Shown here one piece after another: positions 53,419 to 60,800 of a stretch of 64,000 nucleotides of DNA. A model generated the notes under the pieces. The model ran no database searches, had not been told where the DNA came from, and saw only the letters and a program-made list of their open reading frames with translations. Positions within the stretch are counted from its first letter, which is position 1. Each line of letters opens with the position of its first letter. The DNA comes from Fontibacterium universale (GTDB lineage: Bacteria; Pseudomonadota; Alphaproteobacteria; Pelagibacterales; Pelagibacteraceae), in the NCBI GenBank assembly GCA_965236175.1, contig CBDEAT010000001.1, forward strand, positions 1 through 64,000, given 5' to 3'. Made by a program: the position numbers and the translations under genes.

Positions 53419-55296
53419 GTTGAGATTGAGTTATTATTTCTAAATTTAAACCATCTATAAATAATAAATAAGAACATGAGTGCAAAACCTAATTCGTCAG
53501 TTAATGGAATAGCTACGATTAGTAAGATAGCAATTGCCATACAAATAATTCTCTCAAAAATATTTAATCGTGCATTCATGTACCCGACCGCCGCAATACC
53601 TAAAAATAAAATAGCAATCACAGCTTTTATGCAAATGTAAGCAACAGAAATAACAATTGTTGAAATGTCTTTGTTTGCAAGTCCCTGCAACATTAATTCG
53701 GGGCTATAAACTGCCATGAATGGCACTACAAATCCTGCTACAGCTAATTTTACCGCTTCTAAAGAAATTTTAAATCCACTTTCCTTTGCAAAGGGCGCTG
53801 CTGCAAAACAAGCAAGCGCAACAGGTGGCGTTAGGTCTGCCATAATACCAAAATAAAAAACGAACATGTGACTAATAATTAATGGCACGCCCAATTTTAA
53901 AAGAGCAGGACCAGCAATTGCAGATGTAATAATATAATTTGGAATTGTCGGAATCCCCATTCCAAGAATAAGACAAATCACCATTGTTAATAATAAAGAT
54001 AAAAACAAACTATTTTCACCAACTTTAATTACAAACTGTCCAAATGTATTTGCAGCACCTGTTAAGGTTAGTGTTCCAATTACAATTCCAACAACTGCAC
54101 AAGCAACACCAACTGGTAAAGAAGCTTTTCCACCTTCTGCAAGAGCATCTCTGCAAGAAAGCAGAGTTTCTCTTCCACCTTTAAATACAAAGTTAATAGC
54201 AACTAAAACTGATATTGAAATTACAATAACTTTTATTCCCATCTCAAAGAATGAAGCAGAAACTAAACCAAGAAAAATCCAAAATATTACTCTTTTATAT
54301 TTTGATAAAGTTCCTGCAATTGGTGCCCCTAAAATTAAAAATATTATAAACGCAAGACCAATAGTTCCCGCATATAAAGGAGTGTAGCCAGAGAAAAGCA
54401 AGTAAACTAATACCGCCAGTGGTAAAACTAAATACCAACCTTCTTTTAAAGCATTTATAACTGAAGGAAGTTCATTTTTAGACATTCCAAGTAAATTTCT
54501 TTTTCCAGCTTCTAAGTAAACCATCCACCAACATGAAACATAATAAAGAATTGCTGGTATGATTGCAGCCTTAACAATCTCAAAATATTTAACCCCTAAT
54601 GTTTCTGCCATAATGAAAGCAACAGCGCCCATAACCGGAGGCATAATTTGTCCTCCCATAGAAGAAGTCGCTTCAACACCGCCTGCAAAAGCAGACGAGT
54701 AACCATATTTTTTCATCAGTGGAATTGTGAATTGTCCTGATGTTACAACGTTTGCAATTCCTGATCCTGAAATAGTTCCCATTAATGCAGATGAGGCAAC
54801 ACAAACTTGTGCTGGACCACCTCGTGTATGTCCAAAAAGACCTAGAGCAACATCGTTAAAAAGTTTGATCATTCCAGCTCGCTCTAAGAATGAACCAAAT
54901 AAAATAAATAAAAAAACAAATGTGCAGGAAACATAAATGGGAATTCCATATATCCCTTCTGTTCCATAACTCATGTGTTCAATAATTTGTCTAAAATCGT
55001 AACCACGATGTTGAAATATGCCTGGAAGATACTTTCCAAAAAAACAATATAATAAGAAGATAGATGCAATTAATGTAAGCGCATAACCCATTACGATCCA
55101 GGCTGCGGACAAAACTAATATAAGAGCAATAACTCCAAAAAAAATATCGGTTGGTAATAAATCTCCGTAACGAGTAATAAGCGGCGTATATTCAATAGTT
55201 TGATAAATTGCGATTACAAAACTTAAAATCCCAGCAATCCAGGATAGGATTTTAAATAAACTGTTTTGTTTTTTTAATGCACAAACTAAAGGAAAT
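53123..55296. repeat. Tandem duplication, copy 2 (2,174 bp)
   Basis: This is the second unit of the duplication. Its left edge fuses permease sequence (ending GGAAAT at 53122) to DUF1850 sequence (starting TCAAAG at 53123). Its right edge, at 55296, continues into the unique 5' end of the intact permease gene. Confidence 0.95.
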
Positions 55297-55517
55297 CCTA
55301 ATAATCCTAAAAAACCTACATGTACTGCTCTTAAGATCTGACTAGGTAAATCTAATAAATGAGCGGCAGTAATAACTTGAAATACAGAAAACGCGATAGC
55401 AATATAAAATAAAACTTTTCCCTCTAAAGAAGTTGGAAAACTTTCTGTTGAAGGATCATAAAATCCAGCCGAGTCTTTCTCGGCTGGATTATCTGAAATA
55501 TTTTGATTTGTATTCAC
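53415..55517 (-). CDS. TRAP transporter fused 4TM/12TM permease (intact)
   Basis: The 700-residue protein combines the small (DctQ-like, N-terminal) and large (DctM-like) TRAP subunits, as in TAXI-TRAP systems. Key strings are GTISGSGIANVVTSGQFTIP, EATSSMGGQIMPPVMGAVAF and GMGIPTIPNYIITSAIAGPA. It imports an organic acid or amino acid with Na+ using the TAXI binding protein encoded upstream (50-base gap). The start is GTG at 55517, with GGGAAA directly before it. A 12-bp GC-rich hairpin lies in codons 10-19. The gene overlaps the chimeric gene by 4 bases. Confidence 0.93.
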   Translation of the reverse strand: MNTNQNISDNPAEKDSAGFYDPSTESFPTSLEGKVLFYIAIAFSVFQVITAAHLLDLPSQILRAVHVGFLGLLGFPLVCALKKQNSLFKILSWIAGILSFVIAIYQTIEYTPLITRYGDLLPTDIFFGVIALILVLSAAWIVMGYALTLIASIFLLYCFFGKYLPGIFQHRGYDFRQIIEHMSYGTEGIYGIPIYVSCTFVFLFILFGSFLERAGMIKLFNDVALGLFGHTRGGPAQVCVASSALMGTISGSGIANVVTSGQFTIPLMKKYGYSSAFAGGVEATSSMGGQIMPPVMGAVAFIMAETLGVKYFEIVKAAIIPAILYYVSCWWMVYLEAGKRNLLGMSKNELPSVINALKEGWYLVLPLAVLVYLLFSGYTPLYAGTIGLAFIIFLILGAPIAGTLSKYKRVIFWIFLGLVSASFFEMGIKVIVISISVLVAINFVFKGGRETLLSCRDALAEGGKASLPVGVACAVVGIVIGTLTLTGAANTFGQFVIKVGENSLFLSLLLTMVICLILGMGIPTIPNYIITSAIAGPALLKLGVPLIISHMFVFYFGIMADLTPPVALACFAAAPFAKESGFKISLEAVKLAVAGFVVPFMAVYSPELMLQGLANKDISTIVISVAYICIKAVIAILFLGIAAVGYMNARLNIFERIICMAIAILLIVAIPLTDELGFALMFLFIIYRWFKFRNNNSIST
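55456..55490 (-). terminator. Intragenic hairpin in the 5' end of the TRAP permease gene (attenuator candidate)
   Basis: On the transcribed strand, AATCCAGCCGAG, loop AAAGA and CTCGGCTGGATT (55490-55462) form a perfect 12-bp stem followed by TTTAT. It is strikingly GC-rich for this DNA and lies about 27 bases inside the permease frame, just after the binding-protein gene. It could reduce permease expression relative to the binding protein or protect the 3' end of the binding-protein mRNA. Confidence 0.6.
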
Positions 55518-55567
55518 TTTCCCAATCTAAACTAACTAAATAAATAATTAGTTTTCATTTTTAAATA

Positions 55568-56509
55568 TTACTTAATTAAACCTTTTTCTTTGTAATATTT
55601 AATAGCACCAGGATGTAGTGGTAATGGCGGATTTTTAGCCGCATCTTTTACATTGATAGCCTGGGCAGCTGAATGCGCCGCTACTAATGCTGGAAGATTT
55701 TCATAAAACAACTTTGTCATTTGATAAGCTGTTGCATCTGAAACATCTTTACGTGTAACTAAATAATTAACTACAGCTGCAGTATTAACATCTTCTGTTT
55801 GTCCTTTATAAGTATTAGCTGGAATTTTTCCAGAAACGAAAGGAGCTCCCATTTTTTTTACAACTGCTTCCGGAACAGAAACAACTGTTATATCTAATGA
55901 GTTTGCAAGATCTTTTAATGAAGCAACGCCAAGACCTGCTGATTGTAATGTTGCATCTAACTGTCTATTTTTAATTAGTTCAACTGACTCTTGATATGGA
56001 AGATATTCAATCTTTCCTAAATCTTTATAAGTCATTCCTGCGGCTGCAAAAAGAGCTCTAGAATTTAATTCAGTTCCAGATTTTGCTGCGCCCACTGAAA
56101 GTCCTTTGCCTTTAAGATCTGCTAAGGTTTTAATTTTAGAATCTTTAGAAGCTACGACTTGAATATAGTTTGGATAAATTGCTCCAATAATTCTTAATTT
56201 ATCAAGTTTACCTTTAAAGCCAGCATCTTCTTTGCCTTCCCAAGCATCTTTTGCTGAATCACCAAGAACAAAAGCTATTTCACCTTTTCCTTCTTGAAGA
56301 AGAACTAAATTTTCTACAGAAGCTTTAGTTACCTGAACTTGAACTTTAGAGTCTTTAATATTGTCTCCATAAATTTTTGTAAGTGCTGATCCAAGCGGGT
56401 AATAAACACCTGATGTTCCACCAGTTAAAATGTTTATAAACTCAGCCGAATTAGAAGTGCTGACTGTAAACAGTAGCGCAGCTAAAATTGATGTTATTTT
56501 TTTAAACAT
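55568..56509 (-). CDS. TAXI family TRAP transporter solute-binding protein
   Basis: This 313-residue periplasmic protein has a signal peptide (MFKKITSILAALLFTVSTSN, cleavage about residue 21). FINILTGGTSGVYYPLGSAL is the TAXI signature, and the two-lobe fold continues with LADLKGKGLSVGAAKSGTEL. It captures the solute (glutamate- or dicarboxylate-like in known cases) for the permease downstream. It is the first gene of the operon, and the promoter must lie in the 107 bases or so up to the small leader frame at 56617 on the other strand. Confidence 0.92.
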   Translation of the reverse strand: MFKKITSILAALLFTVSTSNSAEFINILTGGTSGVYYPLGSALTKIYGDNIKDSKVQVQVTKASVENLVLLQEGKGEIAFVLGDSAKDAWEGKEDAGFKGKLDKLRIIGAIYPNYIQVVASKDSKIKTLADLKGKGLSVGAAKSGTELNSRALFAAAGMTYKDLGKIEYLPYQESVELIKNRQLDATLQSAGLGVASLKDLANSLDITVVSVPEAVVKKMGAPFVSGKIPANTYKGQTEDVNTAAVVNYLVTRKDVSDATAYQMTKLFYENLPALVAAHSAAQAINVKDAAKNPPLPLHPGAIKYYKEKGLIK

Positions 56510-56616
56510 ACTAATCCTTTTTAAATTGTTTATATTTTTAAATTATAGATTAAAAAAAAACGTAAACTAGATGTAATATACTGTTCTACTTTAGATTGTA
56601 TTGTTCTAATCAAATT

Positions 56617-56707
56617 ATGAATAAAAGAGTTTTTCTAAAAAAAATATTTACAGTAATGTTAGTAATTAATTTTTTTTAAAATTAAAGCAACATTAGCGGA
56701 AGAAAAA
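56617..56707 (+). other. Probable lost signal-peptide leader of MsrB (frameshift at a T8 run)
   Basis: An ATG at 56617 opens MNKRVFLKKIFTVMLVINFF, a typical signal peptide, then stops. The following codons in the MsrB frame read KIKATLAEEK directly into the MsrB Met. Removing one T from the T8 run (56670-56677) joins them. ATLA then forms a signal-peptidase site before EEKMNKS. This predicts an exported MsrB of about 159 residues. Confidence 0.65.
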
Positions 56708-57097
56708 ATGAACAAAAGTAAAGAAGAGTGGAAAAAAATTCTTTCAGAGACGGAATACGATGTACTTAGAAATGAAGGTACAGAAAGAGCTTACACAAGC
56801 GCATTAAATGACGAAAAAAGAGAAGGAAATTACTACTGTGTTGGCTGTAATAGTAAACTTTTTAGTTCAAGAATGAAATTTGATAGCGGCACAGGGTGGC
56901 CTTCTTTCTTTGAAAGTTATCCCGGTGCATTTGAAACAAGCACTGATTTTAAATTAGTTTATCCAAGAACAGAATATCATTGTGCAAAATGTGATGGTCA
57001 TCATGGACATTTATTTGACGATGGCCCCCAACCTACTGGCAAAAGATATTGCAATAATGGGATTGTTTTAAAATTTATTCCAGAAAAAAATAGTTAA
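56708..57097 (+). CDS. msrB: Peptide-methionine (R)-S-oxide reductase MsrB
   Basis: The 129-residue protein has zinc ligands C44, C47 (YYCVGCNS) and C92, C95 (YHCAKCDGHHGH), SGTGWPSF, and the catalytic C115 in GKRYCNNG. It reduces methionine-R-sulfoxide in proteins. The ATG at 56708 gives a complete domain, but a leader sequence lies just upstream in another frame (see 56617-56707), so the natural protein is probably periplasmic, like MsrA nearby. A hotdog thioesterase gene follows one base later. Confidence 0.95.
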   Translation: MNKSKEEWKKILSETEYDVLRNEGTERAYTSALNDEKREGNYYCVGCNSKLFSSRMKFDSGTGWPSFFESYPGAFETSTDFKLVYPRTEYHCAKCDGHHGHLFDDGPQPTGKRYCNNGIVLKFIPEKNS

Positions 57098-57098
57098 T

Positions 57099-57494
57099 AT
57101 GAACAATTCTAATTTTGCTTCTGAAGTTAGTAAAAAGGGATTTATCAATCACATTGGTGGAATTGATTTTAAAAAAGTTTCAGATGATACTTTTGAATTT
57201 AGTACAACAGTAAAAAATTATAATCTAAATTCAGGTGGCATTAGTCATGGAGGATATATAGCTGCAATACTCGATAATGGTATGGGTTCAGCTGCTTATC
57301 GTGTAATCGAAGGAAAAAGATGTGTGACTATTGCATTGGATATAAAATTTATCTCAACATCAAAAGAAGGTGATACTTTAATTGGTAGAGTAAAAATATC
57401 AAAGAAAACTAAATCACTAGTTTTTGTAGTTGCTGAATTATTTGAGAAAACAAATTTAGTTGCAACAGGTTCTGGGACTTGGAAAATTATATAA
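57099..57494 (+). CDS. Hotdog-fold thioesterase, PaaI family
   Basis: This 131-residue single hotdog domain has NLNSGGISHGGYIAAILDNG, which holds the G/H-G-G active-site turn of the PaaI/4-hydroxybenzoyl-CoA thioesterase group. ALDIKFISTSKEGDTLIGRV is the conserved second half. It hydrolyses an acyl-CoA of unknown chain in the cytoplasm. It starts one base after msrB and converges with msrA (2 bases apart). Confidence 0.88.
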   Translation: MNNSNFASEVSKKGFINHIGGIDFKKVSDDTFEFSTTVKNYNLNSGGISHGGYIAAILDNGMGSAAYRVIEGKRCVTIALDIKFISTSKEGDTLIGRVKISKKTKSLVFVVAELFEKTNLVATGSGTWKII

Positions 57495-57496
57495 TA

Positions 57497-58069
57497 CTAC
57501 TTCCAAATTTCTTTTAATCTAGCCGGTCTACCGCAGCCAAGTAAATAAGAATAATAACGCGTTGCATTTTCTTTATAATAATTTTGATGATAATCTTCTG
57601 CTGGGTAAAAATTCTTAAATTCAACAAAAGCTGTTTTAATTTTTTTCCTATTCAATGATTTCATCTCATCAATGGATTGATCAATTAACTTGTTTTCCTC
57701 ATTATTTTGATAAAAAATTACTGAAGTGTAGCTATTACCTTTGTCACAAAACTGTCCCTTTCCATCATATGGATCAATATTAATCCAAAAATTTTTAAGG
57801 AGTTCTAAATACGAAATTACTTTAGGATCGTATGTTATTTTAACTGTCTCAATATGTCCTGTTCGACCTCTTAAAACTTCTTCATATGTTGGATTTGCTT
57901 TTGTGCCTCCGCTATAACCAGAAACAACATCGCTTACTCCATCAATTTTTTCAAAAGCAGCTTCCATACACCAAAAGCAACCTCCGGCAAAATATGCGTA
58001 TTTTTTATCTTGCGAGTAAGAAGCTGATGAAAAAAATAAAATAAAAAATAAAATTAATAATTTTTTCAT
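57497..58069 (-). CDS. msrA: Peptide-methionine (S)-S-oxide reductase MsrA, exported
   Basis: The 190-residue protein has a signal peptide MKKLLILFFILFFSSASYS (1-19) and the active site GGCFWCMEAAFEKIDGV with nucleophile C31. GYSGGTKANPTYEEV and NFYPAEDYHQNYY follow, and a late Cys in LLGCGRP could resolve the intermediate. It repairs methionine-S-sulfoxide in envelope proteins. Together with MsrB across the intergenic region it forms a complete repair pair. Confidence 0.95.
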   Translation of the reverse strand: MKKLLILFFILFFSSASYSQDKKYAYFAGGCFWCMEAAFEKIDGVSDVVSGYSGGTKANPTYEEVLRGRTGHIETVKITYDPKVISYLELLKNFWINIDPYDGKGQFCDKGNSYTSVIFYQNNEENKLIDQSIDEMKSLNRKKIKTAFVEFKNFYPAEDYHQNYYKENATRYYSYLLGCGRPARLKEIWK

Positions 58070-58070
58070 T

Positions 58071-58400
58071 TTAATGAATATAAAAATTTAAAATTCCAAA
58101 TAAGATAATTCCAAAAAAGGAAGACAGCAAAACATTCTTTTTTGAAAGAAAAAGAACAACAATGGTAAGTCCTGCTACGAAAATTCTAATAAATGTTGAT
58201 GTTTGTTCTAAAGCTCCAACTGGATGAATAAAAATTCTAGCAATTAATGCACTTAAAATTCCATAAGAAATGCACGAAACAAACTTAAATAATTTGCCTT
58301 CTTCATTTACATATTTTGCAGATAATACTCCTAAAAACCGAGATATATAAGTTGCAACTGCCGAGACTAAGATTGCTATATAAATATAATTTGCTGACAT
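58071..58400 (-). CDS. azlD: AzlD-like branched-chain amino acid transport subunit
   Basis: The 109-residue, four-helix AzlD family protein has the conserved TYISRFLGVLSAKYV near the N-terminus. It is the small partner of AzlC, encoded 3 bases upstream, and together they export branched-chain amino acids or related compounds. The start is the ATG at 58400. Confidence 0.85.
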   Translation of the reverse strand: MSANYIYIAILVSAVATYISRFLGVLSAKYVNEEGKLFKFVSCISYGILSALIARIFIHPVGALEQTSTFIRIFVAGLTIVVLFLSKKNVLLSSFFGIILFGILNFYIH

Positions 58401-58403
58401 ATT

Positions 58404-59099
58404 TTATCTTATAAAAATTAAGTAAGAAGTTATTCCTGCAATTAACCCTGCAACTAGTACAGACCAACTTGGAGTTACTAGATACAAAATAGGAGATAAA
58501 ATTACCGATAAAACAACTGTTAAAATAATATAATTTTTATTAAGTCCAGCAACAATCATGCACATAAAGTAAATTGGATTTAAATAAATAATGGCTATAA
58601 AAATATTTTTACTAATAACTCCTGCGGTATAAAAACCAACTACTGTTGTAATAGTCGACATAATCCAAAGTGTTGCACTAAGACCTAAAAAAAAACTGAA
58701 ACGATTTTCTTTTTTAATTGTTTTATAATTGTTAAGCATATGAACCCAGCTTGTGACTGCTATAAAGTGCGCAACTATATAGTAATGCCATCTTGGTCTG
58801 TTCTGCTCTCTGATGACTGGAATTAGATTTATAGTCATTGGGTACAATCTTGCATTGGTCAAATACACTGATAAAAAAATATTTAAAAAAGTTCCGTGTA
58901 CGATCAGTGTCTCAGCCATCACTACCTGACCTGGTAATGCAAAACTAATTAAGGTTGAAAGAAAACTTTGTGTTGCATCTAGACCTGTATTTTTAAAAAG
59001 TGCACCTAATGCAAAAAAACTAGCTGCCAAACTGATTCCTGGAATTCCCATTCCAACAAAGCATCCTTGTCTAAAATGCTGATTAAATGTTTTGTTCAT
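58404..59099 (-). CDS. azlC: AzlC-like branched-chain amino acid permease
   Basis: This membrane protein has the AzlC pattern: FRQGCFVGMGIPGISLAASF, then NARLYPMTINLIPVIREQ and a C-terminal helix pair. I place the start at the ATG at 59099 (231 residues, MNKTFNQHF), which overlaps the LysE stop by 4 bases (ATGA). A longer frame back to 59150 would run through the end of lysE and add an unlike N-terminus. It forms the export complex with AzlD. Confidence 0.85.
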   Translation of the reverse strand: MNKTFNQHFRQGCFVGMGIPGISLAASFFALGALFKNTGLDATQSFLSTLISFALPGQVVMAETLIVHGTFLNIFLSVYLTNARLYPMTINLIPVIREQNRPRWHYYIVAHFIAVTSWVHMLNNYKTIKKENRFSFFLGLSATLWIMSTITTVVGFYTAGVISKNIFIAIIYLNPIYFMCMIVAGLNKNYIILTVVLSVILSPILYLVTPSWSVLVAGLIAGITSYLIFIR

Positions 59100-59713
59100 A
59101 AACTGATTTTGGTGCTTAAAATTCTGTAAGCTAGAAATAACAAAGCACATCCTGATAATCTACTTATTATATTTGGGTAATTTTTAAGAAAAATTGCAAT
59201 TCTGCTCGAGACTCCTGCATAAATTGTCAAAAAGAAAAAATCTAAAAAAACATGTGTTGTCATTAAAATAATAAAATGAATTATGAAATTACTATTAGGA
59301 TCTAAAAATGTTGGAAACATAACTACAAAGAAAACTATAGCCCCCGGACTAAACAAGGCAGAAATAAATCCATCTTTAAATAAATCGATTGCTGATCGAG
59401 TGCTGAATGTTTTATCTATTGTAACTTTAGTTTTTCTTCCTAAAAACTTTATTGCCAAATAAATTAAATACAATCCTCCAATCCATTTGAAAGTATCTAA
59501 AATTTGCGGATGAGGCTTCATTAGAGCATAAACGCCAAATGTTGCGCATATCATTTGAATTGCATTGGCAGAAACATCTCCTAAACCTGTCCATAAACTT
59601 TTTGGAAAACCATAGTTCATAGAATTGGTAATAATTAGAATTCTTTGTGGCCCTGGAGTAATAAAAAGTATGGTTATTAATTGAACAAATAGTAAATAAT
59701 TGTTTGGTATCAT
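59096..59713 (-). CDS. LysE family amino acid exporter
   Basis: The 205-residue, six-helix protein has the LysE/RhtB N-terminal signature ITPGPQRILIITNSMNYG and the GLGDVSANAIQMICATFGVY segment. The usual Asn after GP is replaced by Gln-Arg. It exports basic or neutral amino acids or their analogues. It is the first gene of lysE-azlC-azlD, three exporters in one transcript. Confidence 0.85.
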   Translation of the reverse strand: MIPNNYLLFVQLITILFITPGPQRILIITNSMNYGFPKSLWTGLGDVSANAIQMICATFGVYALMKPHPQILDTFKWIGGLYLIYLAIKFLGRKTKVTIDKTFSTRSAIDLFKDGFISALFSPGAIVFFVVMFPTFLDPNSNFIIHFIILMTTHVFLDFFFLTIYAGVSSRIAIFLKNYPNIISRLSGCALLFLAYRILSTKISL

Positions 59714-59732
59714 TGATAAATCTAGATCTATA

Positions 59733-59761
59733 TTGACTAATTATCTTAATAAAGTTATTTA
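59733..59761 (+). promoter_or_regulatory. Predicted promoter of the metF-metE-metZ operon
   Basis: TTGACT (59733-59738) and TATTTA (59756-59761) are separated by 17 bases. The predicted start, about 59768, falls at the first base of the riboswitch stem, which supports the call despite a weak -10. Confidence 0.5.
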
Positions 59762-59767
59762 ATTTTC

Positions 59768-59855
59768 TGCGCCGAGTTATTTCAAATTGCGGGCGCTATA
59801 TAAATCCAGCTAAAGCGATGCAATCATAACCGCCGCTTTATCTGGTGGTTTTTTC
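59768..59855 (+). promoter_or_regulatory. SAM riboswitch (SAM-II/SAM-V pseudoknot superfamily) with terminator, upstream of metF
   Basis: P1 is GCGCC (59769-59773) with GGCGC (59792-59796). The P1 loop segment ATTGC (59786-59790) pairs with the downstream GCAAT (59820-59824) to make an H-type pseudoknot. Between them lies TATAAATCCAGCTAAAGCG, with the conserved AUAAAU...GCUAAA core of SAM-II/SAM-V. A terminator follows: AACCGCC (59828-59834) with GGTGGTT (59844-59850), then TTTT. AAAGCG (59812-59817) can instead pair with CGCTTT (59834-59839), an antiterminator that would break both aptamer and terminator. High SAM should therefore shut down metF-metE-metZ. Confidence 0.85.
59828..59855 (+). 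terminator. Riboswitch-controlled terminator before metF
   Basis: A 7-bp stem AACCGCC/GGTGGTT (one G-U pair) with a 9-base loop and a T6 tract lies directly after the SAM aptamer and 39 bases before the metF ATG. Confidence 0.8.
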
Positions 59856-59892
59856 GAAAAAATTTCAAAAAAACCTTTGTTTAGAATGAATT

Positions 59893-60800
59893 ATGAGCAA
59901 AGATTTGAATATTAGTTTTGAGTTCTTTCCAGCCAAAGATCAAACAGGCTGATAAAAGCCTATGGGAAAGCTTTATTAAACTAGAAGTGTTTAATCCAAA
60001 GTTTGTATCCGTTACCTTTGGTGCAGGTGGTGGTGAACGAGATAAAAGTGATTATTTAGTAAAAAAAATAAAAAAAAATTCAAATACTCCAGTTGCAGGT
60101 CACCTTACTTGTGTTGATATGAGTAAAGATGAAATTAACACATATTGCTCTTGATTGGTTAAACAATGGAATTAATAAAATTGTAGCTTTGCGTGGTGAT
60201 GTAAGAAAAAAAGATTCAAAATATAAACCTCATGAAAAAGGCTACATAAATGCTGCTGATATGGTTAAGGGGTTAAAAAAATTAGGAAATTTTGAAATTG
60301 CAGTTGCCGGCTATCCTGAAAAACATCCTGAATCTAAAAATGAAAATGAAGATTTAGAAAATCTAAAAATTAAAGTAGATCAAGGCGCTGATAAAATTAT
60401 AACCCAATTCTTTTTTGATCATGAAAAATTCTTAAGATTTAGAGATAAGTCAATCGCTCTTGGAATTAAAGCCCCTATTATTCCTGGAATTTTACCTATT
60501 GGCAATTTTAAAAAAGTAAAAGATTTTAGTTTAAAATGTGGAACATCTATTCCTCAATGGATTGAAAATAAATTCTCGAATTTAAAAGAAGAAGAAAGAT
60601 TTGTTGGTATCGATATAGCTTGTAACTTAATAAACAAACTTCAAGCAGAAGGTGTTAATGAATTTCATTTTTACACGCTAAATAAATATGAATTAACATA
60701 TGCAGTTTGTAAAAATCTACTAAATGAAAAAAAAGCAGAAAAAAAAGAATACAATCAAAATATAAACCAATTTTTTAACCAAAAGGAGATATATATATAA
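59893..60800 (+). pseudogene. metF: Methylenetetrahydrofolate reductase, two apparent frameshifts
   Basis: Three successive frames encode one MetF of about 300 residues. MSKDLNISFEFFPAKD runs from the ATG at 59893. QADKSLWESFIKLEVFNPKF to GHLTCVDMSKDEIN follows in the next frame. HIALDWLNNGINKIVALRGD runs to the end in the third. The breaks are near 59935-59943 and 60140-60146, each explained by one extra base. Conserved EFFP, TFGAGG and ALRGD strings are present, as is QFFFDHEKFLRF. It reduces methylene-THF to methyl-THF, the methyl donor for MetE, whose start overlaps this stop by one base (TAATG) after an AAGGAGA ribosome site. Confidence 0.9.

Noticed and set aside
50949..55296. Insertion sequence or transposon flanking the duplication
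   Set aside because: No transposase, terminal inverted repeat or target duplication occurs at the junctions; it is a simple head-to-tail duplication.
59100..59150. Longer AzlC start at 59150
   Set aside because: It would run through the last 50 bases of lysE. The ATG at 59099 gives the family N-terminus and an ATGA overlap.
59850..59892. A second, tandem SAM aptamer just before metF
   Set aside because: Only about 40 bases remain after the terminator, with no GCUAAA core or second P1 stem.
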